Assembly (NCBI GenBank): GCA_042577505.1
Contig: JBHPEA010000017.1
Location: 1 to 27,853, forward strand
Origin: JACQSR01 sp042577505
GTDB taxonomy: Archaea; Nanobdellota; Nanobdellia; Woesearchaeales; JACQSR01
Direction of reading: 5' to 3'
DNA: 27,853 nucleotides
Below are positions 1-7,900 of this stretch, piece by piece. The notes beneath the pieces were generated by a model. That model was not told the origin of the DNA, ran no database searches, and saw only the letters and a list, made by a program, of their open reading frames with translations. The position numbers and the translations under genes were made by a program. How positions within the stretch are numbered: the stretch's first letter is position 1; each line of letters opens with the position of its first letter.

Positions 1-38
1 TCAAGAAAGATTCACTTATATATGTCCACCTTCTTTTA
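1..38. repeat. Terminal inverted copy of 801-838 (probable chimeric contig end)
   Basis: Bases 1-38 are an exact reverse complement of bases 801-838, which lie inside purL; the match stops at base 39. A perfect 38-base inverted copy of coding sequence placed exactly at the contig edge is best explained by a foldback (multiple-displacement-amplification type) chimera or an assembly error, not by biology. The purL stop codon at 16-18 lies inside this segment. Confidence 0.85.
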
Positions 39-1851
39 TCTTCATAGTTATTGCTTTCATATAATCATCAATTACACCAACACAAGCAATTATTGCAGAA
101 CCATCAACAGCCCTCCCCGTTTTTGATTCATTATAAAAACTAACATTTCCTGATACAACAGGAACAGCTTCTCCAGTTTCTTTATGACTTATTTTCATTG
201 CAGCATCTGCAACCCCCCTCACACCTTCATAAAAATCAGAAAATGCTTCTTTCTTCTCTGGATTTCCATAATTCAAACAATCAGTTAAGCCAGAAGGTAC
301 CGCCCCAATAGCTGCTACGTTCCTCATACTTTCTGCAACAGCATTTACTGCCCCCCAATAAGGATCAATACGCGAGTATTTTGGATTACAATCAGTTGAT
401 AGTGCGATTCCAGCTGGAATATCTAGAGGTACAATCAAACCAGCATCAGCTAATCCCGGTTTAATAACAGTATTTCCCAAAACAGAAGTATCATAGTGAT
501 TATAAATTCTAGATCTACTACTCACATTGGGATGACCGATCACATCTAATATTGCTTTCTTATAATCCTTAGGTTCATCCAATTTAGGTTCTTTTAGATC
601 CCTCTTCCTTTCATTCTTTTCTCTATCATAACTTATTCCACTAGTAACAATATCAATAGGGGCATTGCAAACAACCTCCCCTTTATGTTTCAATATGTAA
701 TCCTTTTCTTTCTTGACCTTTCCAACAACAACGGCCCTCGCACCTTCAGCTATAGATGGTAAATCAAAATCTTCATTGTAAATTTTTAATATAGTGTCAG
801 TAAAAGAAGGTGGACATATATAAGTGAATCTTTCTTGAGTTTCACTACATGCAATAATATAAGAAGGAATATTCATAGAAACATGAACTTTATCAAGATC
901 TAGCTCAACACCCTGACCTGCGCTACTTCCCATCTCGGATGTGGAACACATAATACCTCCAGCCCCCATATCCTTAAATCCAATTTCAACGTTTTGCTTC
1001 TTAGCCGCCTCAAAGACTGCATACGTGGCTCTTATTAAAATATTCTTTAAGAAAGGATCTGGAACCTGAACGGCTCCTTTATTACTCTCTCGGTCTTCTT
1101 CATCAAGAATTACTGATGCGAAAGCTGCTCCACCGAAACCAGAATTATCTGTCGCTTTACCCACAACAATTACATCATATCCCTCTGCATTCTTGGGTGC
1201 CTTACTGTGAATAATTTCACTTTCTTTTACTAAACCTAAGCACACAACATTAATCACACAGTTTTCATCAAAAGAATCATTAAAATAAACATCTCCAGCA
1301 ATATTTGGAATTCCTACAGGATTTCCATACCCAGCAATACCATCTACAACACTATTTGCAACATATCGAACATAATTCTTATTCTTTCCATAAGGATTTC
1401 CAAACCTAAGAGGATCCGCAGTGGCAATGATTTTTGATCCCATACATAGAACATCCCTTAATATGCCCCCTATTCCAGTTGCAGCTCCTTCATATGGAAC
1501 TACTTGTGAAGGATGGTTATGACTCTCATGAGCGATTACTATCCCATATCTATCCTTTCCAACATTTGCAAAATGAATAATTCCAGCATCTTCAGCAGGA
1601 CCTTGAATTACATTCGGACCAGAAGTAGGTAACATCTTCAATACTTTCTTACTACTTTTATAACTACAATGCTCTGACCATTGAATATTAAAGATATGAA
1701 GTTCTGTTAAAGTGGGATTACGACCAAGAAGCTCCACTACCTTCCTAGCTTCACTTACCGACATAGTCATCCCATTTTTGGATAGAAAACCCTGTAATTG
1801 ACTATCAGAATACTCTTTTACATTGATTATATCTACACCCCCCATTTTCAA
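16..1851 (-). CDS. purL: Phosphoribosylformylglycinamidine synthase, PurL subunit (3' end lost)
   Basis: PurL makes formylglycinamidine ribonucleotide from FGAR, ATP and ammonia in de novo purine synthesis, in the cytoplasm and normally with PurQ and PurS. The N-terminal WSEHCSYKSS motif (catalytic His near residue 61) and HESHNHPS followed by a glycine-rich stretch near residues 108-130 are typical, and the second AIRS-like half is recognisable from about residue 430. At 611 residues it is roughly 100 short of the usual stand-alone PurL, and the last codons and stop lie in the chimeric 1-38 segment, so the true C-terminus is missing. The start is either TTG at 1851, nine bases after AGGTGGAGGG (1861-1870), or ATG at 1845. 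folC ends 21 bases upstream, so the two are probably co-transcribed. Confidence 0.93.
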   Translation of the reverse strand: MKMGGVDIINVKEYSDSQLQGFLSKNGMTMSVSEARKVVELLGRNPTLTELHIFNIQWSEHCSYKSSKKVLKMLPTSGPNVIQGPAEDAGIIHFANVGKDRYGIVIAHESHNHPSQVVPYEGAATGIGGILRDVLCMGSKIIATADPLRFGNPYGKNKNYVRYVANSVVDGIAGYGNPVGIPNIAGDVYFNDSFDENCVINVVCLGLVKESEIIHSKAPKNAEGYDVIVVGKATDNSGFGGAAFASVILDEEDRESNKGAVQVPDPFLKNILIRATYAVFEAAKKQNVEIGFKDMGAGGIMCSTSEMGSSAGQGVELDLDKVHVSMNIPSYIIACSETQERFTYICPPSFTDTILKIYNEDFDLPSIAEGARAVVVGKVKKEKDYILKHKGEVVCNAPIDIVTSGISYDREKNERKRDLKEPKLDEPKDYKKAILDVIGHPNVSSRSRIYNHYDTSVLGNTVIKPGLADAGLIVPLDIPAGIALSTDCNPKYSRIDPYWGAVNAVAESMRNVAAIGAVPSGLTDCLNYGNPEKKEAFSDFYEGVRGVADAAMKISHKETGEAVPVVSGNVSFYNESKTGRAVDGSAIIACVGVIDDYMKAITMKIKEGGHI

Positions 1852-1872
1852 TAAAAATAACCCTCCACCTAT

Positions 1873-3030
1873 TTAAAAATCTTTTGATAGAATCTCACTA
1901 ACTACATAAAAAGAACCTGTAACGAGGATAATTTTTCCTTCATCAAGGCCCCTTGCAATATCAAACGCTTTAATAGGATTTTCTTCCATCTGATATTCTT
2001 TTTTCCCTTTATTATATTCAGCTAAAAAAGAGGGTTCCAAGGATCTATTAGAATTAGGCTTTGTAAAAATGTAAGAACCAACTTTTTCATTCAATCTATC
2101 CAACATCTTTTTCCAATCTTTATCATTTAATACCCCAAAAACACAAATAATTTCTTTATCGATATTATCTTTAAGATAATTAACCAATACATTGATACCA
2201 TCAGGATTGTGGGCAACATCAAAGATAACATTTCCTCGAATATCAAGCCTTCCTTTCAAATTTACTTTCAATAATGCATTTTTAATCTCTTTTTCAGAAA
2301 TACCTAAATCAAGAATAGTTACTGAAGTAGCAGCCAATCCAGCATTTAAATTCTGATAAGCTCCAATCAAATTTGTATTCTCCTTCCTGTTCGAAATAAT
2401 CACTTTACAATCTCTTTCATTTCCTATCTTTTCAATAATTTCTCTCACAACAGGATCTTGTTCAACTGTCACTACACTCTTCCCTTCTTTAATGATACCA
2501 CACTTTTCCTTTGCAATTTCTTCCAAAGAATTGCCAAGAATGTTTGTGTGTTCCAATCCTATCTTAGTCAAAACAGAGATTTCTGGAGTAATAACATTAG
2601 TAGCATCCAATCGACCCCCCAGTCCCGTCTCAATTATTGCATAATCTACTTTTTTATCAGCAAAATAAAGAAAAGCCATACAAGTCACGATCTCAAAATA
2701 AGTCTGATCTGTTATAAGGGGTTCAATGATAGAAAAGATTCTAACGATATCCTCATCAGTTATCTTCTTTCCATTTATCTGAAACCTTTCATTAAAAGAC
2801 ACTAAATGTGGTGATGTATAAAGCCCAACCTTAAATTTAGTAGTTAGAATAGAAGATATCATATGACAAACACTTCCTTTACCGTTTGAACCAGCAACGT
2901 GAATGAACTTTATCTTATTATGAGGATTATAAATTTTTTCAAGTAATAAATTTGTCCTTTCCAAACCAAAATTCCACTCTCTTTTTTCATCAATGTGATT
3001 CAAATATTCAATAATTTCTTTATAATCCAT
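1873..3030 (-). CDS. folC: Folylpolyglutamate synthase / dihydrofolate synthase family (Mur ligase)
   Basis: The FolC family joins glutamate to folate (or dihydropteroate) with ATP, keeping the cofactor in the cell. The sequence has the family P-loop HVAGSNGKGS at residues 44-53, the YTSPHLVSFNERF segment, the IIETGLGGRLDATN ligase motif and, in the C-terminal half, DVAHNPDG. Its 385 residues are close to the family norm. The ATG at 3030 lies about 25 bases after a TATA-like ATTAATAAAA (3051-3060), which fits a leaderless transcript continuing into purL. It cannot be said from sequence whether it also has dihydrofolate synthase activity. Confidence 0.92.
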   Translation of the reverse strand: MDYKEIIEYLNHIDEKREWNFGLERTNLLLEKIYNPHNKIKFIHVAGSNGKGSVCHMISSILTTKFKVGLYTSPHLVSFNERFQINGKKITDEDIVRIFSIIEPLITDQTYFEIVTCMAFLYFADKKVDYAIIETGLGGRLDATNVITPEISVLTKIGLEHTNILGNSLEEIAKEKCGIIKEGKSVVTVEQDPVVREIIEKIGNERDCKVIISNRKENTNLIGAYQNLNAGLAATSVTILDLGISEKEIKNALLKVNLKGRLDIRGNVIFDVAHNPDGINVLVNYLKDNIDKEIICVFGVLNDKDWKKMLDRLNEKVGSYIFTKPNSNRSLEPSFLAEYNKGKKEYQMEENPIKAFDIARGLDEGKIILVTGSFYVVSEILSKDF

Positions 3031-3050
3031 AAGACCGAGTACTTATGGCT

Positions 3051-3060
3051 AATTAATAAA
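3051..3060 (-). promoter_or_regulatory. TATA box for folC-purL
   Basis: On the minus strand this reads TTTATTAATT, centred about 25 bases before the folC ATG, the spacing expected for transcription starting at or next to the start codon. Confidence 0.5.
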
Positions 3061-3065
3061 ACTGA

Positions 3066-3074
3066 CTATAAAAA
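3066..3074 (+). promoter_or_regulatory. TATA box for the 3126 gene
   Basis: CTATAAAAA centred near 3070 predicts a start near 3096, giving a leader of about 30 bases that contains a strong Shine-Dalgarno AAAGGAGG at 3113-3120, five bases before the ATG. Confidence 0.6.
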
Positions 3075-3125
3075 GGAAATCTTTATTAATCACAATATTT
3101 CAGATAACTAAAAAAGGAGGTTCAA

Positions 3126-3530
3126 ATGGCATCAAAAAGACCCTTAATATCACACTCAGAGTTAAAGGAGATTACTCTACCTTCGTACGTTCTAGGTATT
3201 ATAGCAGGAGTAATTGTAATCTTGTTTGCGATTTTATCCTTAGTAGGATACGTTAGCGGAACATACAGTCCAGAGATTGCTAAATTTGGTCCAGCGATAT
3301 TAACTTTCTTCCTATTTGTTCATTTTACTATTGGAGTTTTAATGTTAATTTCTTGTTACTTGATAAGAAAAGAGCATCAAACACTTAGTGGAACAATATT
3401 ACTACTTGTGGTCAGCGTCATTGGATTTGTATTATCCGCAGGTCTTATGATCGGTCCAATTTTGGGTACAATTGGAGGAATTTTAGGACTGACTGAACAC
3501 GAGAAACTTATTAAGCATCATAGATACTAA
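3126..3530 (+). CDS. Small integral membrane protein, unknown function
   Basis: This 134-residue protein has a short polar N-terminus and three to four predicted membrane segments (about residues 20-45, 55-80 and 88-120, the last glycine-rich with GPILGTIGGILGL), followed by a charged tail. The pattern resembles small DUF4064-like membrane proteins, but no catalytic residues are visible and no function is assigned. The start is fixed by AAAGGAGG five bases upstream. The zinc-ribbon gene begins six bases after its stop, so the two are probably one transcript. Confidence 0.75.
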   Translation: MASKRPLISHSELKEITLPSYVLGIIAGVIVILFAILSLVGYVSGTYSPEIAKFGPAILTFFLFVHFTIGVLMLISCYLIRKEHQTLSGTILLLVVSVIGFVLSAGLMIGPILGTIGGILGLTEHEKLIKHHRY

Positions 3531-3536
3531 ATCACT

Positions 3537-3743
3537 ATGATTAAATGCTGCCCTAAGTGCGGGTCAGAAAATGTGAAGTTCTCAGTTTACGATGGGGCTC
3601 CCATCGTTACCTGTAGTGATTGTGGTTACGATGAGTCTTCTGATTTAGAAGTATACCCTGAAGAAAGATCAACACAAAGAGAAAAATCAAAACATTCTCC
3701 ATATAAAAAAGGTGGTCATAAAAGGACCACCGCCCAACGATAA
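3537..3743 (+). CDS. Small zinc-ribbon protein
   Basis: This 68-residue protein has a C4 zinc ribbon: CPKCG at residues 5-9 and CSDCGY near residue 26, about 18 residues apart, followed by a basic low-complexity tail rich in Lys, Arg and His. Such ribbons bind nucleic acid or protein partners; the specific role is unknown. It follows the membrane protein gene by six bases. Its last codons contain a perfect 7-bp inverted repeat (3711-3731). Confidence 0.7.
   Translation: MIKCCPKCGSENVKFSVYDGAPIVTCSDCGYDESSDLEVYPEERSTQREKSKHSPYKKGGHKRTTAQR
3711..3731 (+). other. Hairpin GGTGGTC-N7-GACCACC at the end of the zinc-ribbon gene
   Basis: GGTGGTC (3711-3717) and GACCACC (3725-3731) form a perfect GC-rich 7-bp stem with a 7-base loop, ending ten bases before the stop codon. 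No U-tract follows, so it is not a typical intrinsic terminator. Confidence 0.4.
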
Positions 3744-3817
3744 AACTCAACATTAATCCTGAAATTACTCGTTAATAAACTTATCTTTTTTCTCTGTAAT
3801 AAAAAGTATACTAATAC

Positions 3818-4177
3818 CTATTTACGTAACTTAATTCGAATCTTAGGTATCTCTTTTTCTAGATATTTAATCAAATGTGCAATTGAGAATATTAATACTG
3901 TTACAACAGTTGCCATATGGAGCATTAGCCCCCTAAAAAATTCGAAAAAAGAGTACATGAAAAAAGATCTCGACATAATTAACAAAACAACCACAATTAA
4001 TGTTGAAATAATATAAGAAACATGCATGTGTCTTTTCTTAAGATCACCAGGAATTCTAAATGCGAGCATGCCGAGAATTATAAAATTAATCAAAAAAAAA
4101 GGAATGGATACAATAAATGGGTAAAATATAAATAATGCCAATATAATTATTAGTCCAATAACCAAGAATTCAATCAT
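3818..4177 (-). CDS. Membrane protein, unknown function
   Basis: About 119 residues with four predicted membrane segments and a basic C-terminus. The ATG at 4177 is preferred over GTG at 4186 because an AAGGTGAT Shine-Dalgarno ends five bases before it. It overlaps the end of the preceding membrane-protein gene by eight bases, which indicates translational coupling. No family was recognised. Confidence 0.65.
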   Translation of the reverse strand: MIEFLVIGLIIILALFIFYPFIVSIPFFLINFIILGMLAFRIPGDLKKRHMHVSYIISTLIVVVLLIMSRSFFMYSFFEFFRGLMLHMATVVTVLIFSIAHLIKYLEKEIPKIRIKLRK

Positions 4178-4829
4178 TCTTATCACCTTTTACTGTTGGT
4201 TCTAAAATATGTACTACCCCAAACATTAACATTAGGGAAATAAACATCAATAATGCTGCTAAAACTGTTATTGTAATATTAAATAGAGAAGTATCCAATA
4301 ACAAATCTGTGTAAACTAAGACTATTCCTAAATATGCAATAACATTTATTGGTAAAGATTCAGATAATTTGAAGGCAACCTTTTTAGGTAGTATATGGAA
4401 AAAATCAAAAAGCATAATCCATAAACCAACAAGGCCAATTACAACCGCAATACTGAATTTAATTGGATCAATTACAGGCAGTTTGACTATATTTAAAAAA
4501 AGAATTCCAGGATGAGTAATTACTATGTCAGGATATGCCTGAGTAAAAATAAACCTTAACAAGTCAAGAGAAACAAAAATTAATACGAGAGAATTACCAA
4601 CTGCTGTATTCCATCCTAATTCCTCTTTTGTATATCTCCCAAAATAAAACTCCATCAATACTAAAGTCACTATTAATGGGGTTACTATCCAGATCATATT
4701 TGGAAAATGATAGGGGGCAGAAAACAACTCAACATATCTCATCCCAATTGCTGGAAAAAGTATATCTACTAAATATGCAGTAAATGCAAAAAAATCATTT
4801 ACAAAGCTAGACCATATACTAAATACCAT
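4170..4829 (-). CDS. Polytopic membrane protein, unknown function
   Basis: A 219-residue protein with about six hydrophobic segments and few charged residues outside the loops. No family or catalytic motif was recognised. The ATG at 4829 lies about 26 bases after a clear TATA box (4851-4860), so the mRNA is probably leaderless. It is coupled to the next membrane-protein gene by an eight-base overlap. Its promoter sits just before the stop of the upstream 349-residue gene, so it can be transcribed independently. Confidence 0.7.
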   Translation of the reverse strand: MVFSIWSSFVNDFFAFTAYLVDILFPAIGMRYVELFSAPYHFPNMIWIVTPLIVTLVLMEFYFGRYTKEELGWNTAVGNSLVLIFVSLDLLRFIFTQAYPDIVITHPGILFLNIVKLPVIDPIKFSIAVVIGLVGLWIMLFDFFHILPKKVAFKLSESLPINVIAYLGIVLVYTDLLLDTSLFNITITVLAALLMFISLMLMFGVVHILEPTVKGDKND

Positions 4830-4850
4830 ACATCAATTCCAATTTTATCT

Positions 4851-4860
4851 ATATATAAAT
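4851..4860 (-). promoter_or_regulatory. TATA box for the 4829 gene
   Basis: Minus strand ATTTATATAT centred about 26 bases upstream of the ATG at 4829. Confidence 0.65.
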
Positions 4861-4867
4861 TTTTGTA

Positions 4868-5908
4868 TTAAGAAACGTTTCTTATCTCTTGAATTGTCCT
4901 TTTTGGATCATCCATGTATCTATCGAATGTCTCTTGAATTCCATGCTCGGCAACAAAAATTATTCCTTTTGGAACTAAATCATACTTTCTTTCATTTGTT
5001 GGAGCCTTGTCATTTTCTTTTCTTGAAAAATGAAAATTAAACTCAACAACTTTTTTTCCATCAGGGATTCCCAATTCTCTCACTATTTCATGACTAAGAT
5101 GATAAGAAAGCGCTTCAGTAATGGTTTCTTCCGCGATAAAATGATCTAACCTCTTTTCACCTAAATAAGCTTGGGAAGATCCCCTACCAGTTGTAAAAGC
5201 TAAAAACTCCGAGAATGGAGCAGTAATAGCAAATCCTGTATTAGGAACATAGGCCCACCAATCATCAAATTGATTACTTTCAAAAACATATTGACCAGAG
5301 AACGCCCCACCATGATAAACACTTATCCCAGCAGGTGTTAATGTTCCACCGATATCTAAATCCTCCAACAATATTCTCGACAAACCGATAAATGTTTTTC
5401 CTAAAAAGTCAGTTTTAAAATTATCCCCTTCCATGACAGGAACGACTTGAAGTGGAAATTTCTCCAAACCCATAATTCTAGATTCCATAAAGGATACTGC
5501 TTTTTCTAAGTAGCTTCTAACCTGCCTATTATACCTTTCTTCATCAGGAATCACATACTGTTTTGCGTATAAATGATTACAGTTCTCGATTCTCCTTCCA
5601 TTTTTACTTTCAAATCTCGACTTGACTTCCTCAAATTCAGGATTACCAGGGGTATATCTATCTAAGGGCCCAACTGGGACAAAACTCTCCTCAATCTCAT
5701 CTCTGTTCATACTTAACTTAACAGGATCTCTATTAAGGAAAGAATAGTCTCCTTCAGAAAATCTTTGAAATGCAAAGTAACCACTTGATGTCAATATTGC
5801 TAAACCAGCACCCCCTTTTAAAAAAGTCCCTCTACTAATCCCTTTCTTTTCTGTACCCTGATCTTCTTTCTCAATTTTTCTTTGTTGTTTAGCCTTTTTT
5901 CCACTCAT
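4868..5908 (-). CDS. Membrane-anchored or exported protein, unknown function
   Basis: About 346 residues. A very basic N-terminus is followed by ISRGTFLKGGAGLAIL and a hydrophobic stretch to about residue 45, resembling a Tat signal with only one of the two arginines, or simply a signal anchor. The remaining 300 residues look globular and carry conserved-looking aromatic and glycine patches (for example FDDWWAYVP), but match no family I recognise. The sequence SYHLSHE is not a standard HExxH metalloprotease motif. The ATG at 5908 is chosen because a TATA box (5926-5937) lies the right distance upstream; an in-frame GTG at 5917 would be too close to it. Confidence 0.65.
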   Translation of the reverse strand: MSGKKAKQQRKIEKEDQGTEKKGISRGTFLKGGAGLAILTSSGYFAFQRFSEGDYSFLNRDPVKLSMNRDEIEESFVPVGPLDRYTPGNPEFEEVKSRFESKNGRRIENCNHLYAKQYVIPDEERYNRQVRSYLEKAVSFMESRIMGLEKFPLQVVPVMEGDNFKTDFLGKTFIGLSRILLEDLDIGGTLTPAGISVYHGGAFSGQYVFESNQFDDWWAYVPNTGFAITAPFSEFLAFTTGRGSSQAYLGEKRLDHFIAEETITEALSYHLSHEIVRELGIPDGKKVVEFNFHFSRKENDKAPTNERKYDLVPKGIIFVAEHGIQETFDRYMDDPKRTIQEIRNVS

Positions 5909-5925
5909 AATAAGCACGAATTTCT

Positions 5926-5937
5926 AATATATTAAAA
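5926..5937 (-). promoter_or_regulatory. TATA box for the 5908 gene
   Basis: Minus strand TTTTAATATATT centred about 24 bases before the ATG at 5908, favouring that start over GTG 5917. Confidence 0.55.
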
Positions 5938-5982
5938 AGATTGAGTGATTTAAAATAAAAAAAGAAAGAGGGAAGTTAATAA

Positions 5983-6936
5983 TCAACTATCATCCTCTTC
6001 GTCATCCTCAGATTCGTCTTCATCCTCATCGTCACTTTCATCTGAATCTTCATCATCCTCTTCAGGATCTCCTTTTTCTTTTCCACTTCCTTTTCCTTTA
6101 TTCTTATCTTTATCATCACTTCCTTCTTCGTCTAAATCATCGTTATCACTGTCATCTTCCTCACCATCTTCTGACTCATCTTCGGTTTCATTATCGTCTT
6201 TATCCTTATCTTTTGTTTTACCCTTTCCGATAATTTTAACTTCAGAGTCTTCTCCTGAAACTGATTTTATTTCTTCTTCAAGTGCTTCGATTTCTTCATC
6301 ACTCATTCCCTTTTCTGCCTTGATCTTTACTTTCACACTATCTTTCTTTTGCATGACTTCAATTTGCATTTTTTCTGCAGTTTGATTCATAGAATTAACC
6401 ATATTCCTGATCTGTAATTGCTGTTCTGCTGAGAGATTCTTAGTCTTTAATTTTAATTCATTAACCCTTTCCACCAAAGCTGCATGCTCTTTAATCTCTT
6501 TTTCAATCTCTACCAAGTCTTCAAGCTCGTCTTCATCACCTTCTTCTTCGATTTCTGCTATATTTTCTTGAGCTTCTTCAATATCTTCATCATGCTCCTC
6601 TTGTGCTTTTTGTGCTTGTGTTAATTTCTTTTCAGCAATCATGACTTGAACTTCCATTAACCTTTCTTTAGCGTGTGCAAGACCTTTTTTTGCTTTTTCA
6701 GCTTTGTTGAATGTTAAAGCCAAATCTATCCTTTCAATTGCCCTCTCTAAACCCCAAAAAACTGAATCAGGTGTAACTCCTGCTTCTTCCTCAATTTCTT
6801 CTGGTATTTCTACTTCAGGTTCTTCTCCTGTTGGATCTTCAACAACCGGCGAATCATTTTCATCCTGTGCAGAAATAAATGGGACCATGCTACATATCAT
6901 TAACAAAGTCACCAGAATTACGATTATTTTTTTCAT
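5983..6936 (-). CDS. Secreted DUF5667-type protein with a long acidic tail
   Basis: About 317 residues. A Sec signal peptide (MKKIIVILVTLLMICSMVPFIS, cut probably after A) leads to a helical DUF5667-like region beginning VTPDSVFWGLERAIERIDLA with repeated Glu/Lys/Ala heptads, so probably coiled coil. The last 90 or so residues are almost entirely Asp, Glu, Ser and Lys. Acidic extracellular tails of this kind may bind divalent cations or keep a protein soluble in salt; that is inference. The ATG at 6936 is chosen over TTG at 6957 because GGAGGG (6943-6948) lies six bases upstream and the signal peptide starts there. Confidence 0.75.
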   Translation of the reverse strand: MKKIIVILVTLLMICSMVPFISAQDENDSPVVEDPTGEEPEVEIPEEIEEEAGVTPDSVFWGLERAIERIDLALTFNKAEKAKKGLAHAKERLMEVQVMIAEKKLTQAQKAQEEHDEDIEEAQENIAEIEEEGDEDELEDLVEIEKEIKEHAALVERVNELKLKTKNLSAEQQLQIRNMVNSMNQTAEKMQIEVMQKKDSVKVKIKAEKGMSDEEIEALEEEIKSVSGEDSEVKIIGKGKTKDKDKDDNETEDESEDGEEDDSDNDDLDEEGSDDKDKNKGKGSGKEKGDPEEDDEDSDESDDEDEDESEDDEEDDS

Positions 6937-6986
6937 AAATATCCCTCCTTTTTTCAAAAGATTTACTATACTAATGTGACAACTAG

Positions 6987-6994
6987 TATATAAA
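6987..6994 (-). promoter_or_regulatory. TATA box for the DUF5667 gene
   Basis: Minus strand TTTATATA; a start about 25 bases on gives a leader of roughly 25-30 bases that contains the AAGGAGGG ribosome-binding site. Confidence 0.6.
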
Positions 6995-7092
6995 TTAGTA
7001 GGTTAGTAAGCTTTGTTAATTCTACTAAAAATACGACACAAAAAATCGAAGGAGAATAGGATTAAATCGAAAACAATGAAGAAATTCAAACA

Positions 7093-7857
7093 CTAACTAA
7101 CAAACTCTGTCACGTACTCATAAGCCCATTCACATCTTGGTTTTATTATTGAAGTACCAGTGCCAGAATGCTTACATCCAATACCCTCTACATTTGTCGC
7201 TCCTATAAGTGCAGAGGATTCTACAGGAACTGCAATACTCTCAATATTTCTACACACATCATGCCTTGCTTCTCTTCTTATTTTCCATAAGAACAAAAAC
7301 TCAAACATATTCTTGCTTCCAATATTATACATCTGACCTCTGTACCTACATTCATCAGGATTTGTATTTAAATCTCTAATATAATCATCACCCTCATTAT
7401 CAAATGGCATTCCATAATGAGGAGTTTCAAGCATTATTACATTTCCAACATTCGACTCTCCAAACGATCTCATATATTCTCTTGCAACTAATCCTCCAAC
7501 ACTATGCGCAATTATATTAACCTTTGAGGATCCAGTACATTGTTTCACTAGAATTGATGCCTTAGCTAACCTTTCTGCATATTCATAATAATCCAGATCT
7601 ACCCCTTCATAATATTCAAATTTCACAGTTATCTCTTTTGGCCAACCGATAGGACAGATTCTAGTAGATGAATTCCCATATATCGTTTCTTCGATTGCTT
7701 CAGCAATCCCATCTTCCTCTAACGCTTCCATCATATCATCAAAATCATCAGGACTTCCATGATGACCATGAATTGTTATTATGGGGTATCTTGTAGCATC
7801 AGCATTTACAATAGGTAAGAATATTGCTACAATAAGAAAAAAAATAATGATTCTCAT
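7093..7857 (-). CDS. Secreted lipase-like alpha/beta hydrolase
   Basis: 254 residues with a Sec signal peptide (residues 1-19). The mature part opens with the oxyanion-type segment PIITIHGHHGSPDDF (25-39), and the nucleophile elbow is AHSVGG with Ser119, followed by LVAREYM as in lipases and PGAP1/DUF676-type hydrolases. H230 in CKHSG is the likely catalytic His; the Asp is not certain. Six cysteines lie in the mature region (68, 107, 170, 202, 228, 242), suggesting disulfides outside the cell. Substrate unknown: lipid, ester or other acyl compound. ATG 7857 lies about 25 bases after a TATA box, so the mRNA is probably leaderless. Confidence 0.8.
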   Translation of the reverse strand: MRIIIFFLIVAIFLPIVNADATRYPIITIHGHHGSPDDFDDMMEALEEDGIAEAIEETIYGNSSTRICPIGWPKEITVKFEYYEGVDLDYYEYAERLAKASILVKQCTGSSKVNIIAHSVGGLVAREYMRSFGESNVGNVIMLETPHYGMPFDNEGDDYIRDLNTNPDECRYRGQMYNIGSKNMFEFLFLWKIRREARHDVCRNIESIAVPVESSALIGATNVEGIGCKHSGTGTSIIKPRCEWAYEYVTEFVS

Positions 7858-7873
7858 GGTATGTGTGATATAG

Positions 7874-7886
7874 TTTTAATTTAAAA
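7874..7886 (-). promoter_or_regulatory. TATA box for the lipase-like gene
   Basis: Minus strand TTTTAAATTAAAA, centred about 24 bases before the ATG at 7857. Confidence 0.5.
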
Positions 7887-7900
7887 TCTTTTCTAAGTTA

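Noticed and set aside
2458..2805. Plus-strand reading frame inside folC, and similar frames opposite purL, rpo genes, prs and proS
   Set aside because: They lie antisense to well-supported genes, show no recognisable domains and have no start signals.
5070..5135. Metalloprotease motif in the 5908 protein (SYHLSHE)
   Set aside because: The spacing is not HExxH and no supporting family features were seen.
6891..6936. Lipobox in the DUF5667 signal peptide (LMIC)
   Set aside because: The cysteine sits in the middle of the hydrophobic core with Ile before it, not Gly/Ala/Ser, and a normal Sec cleavage site follows.
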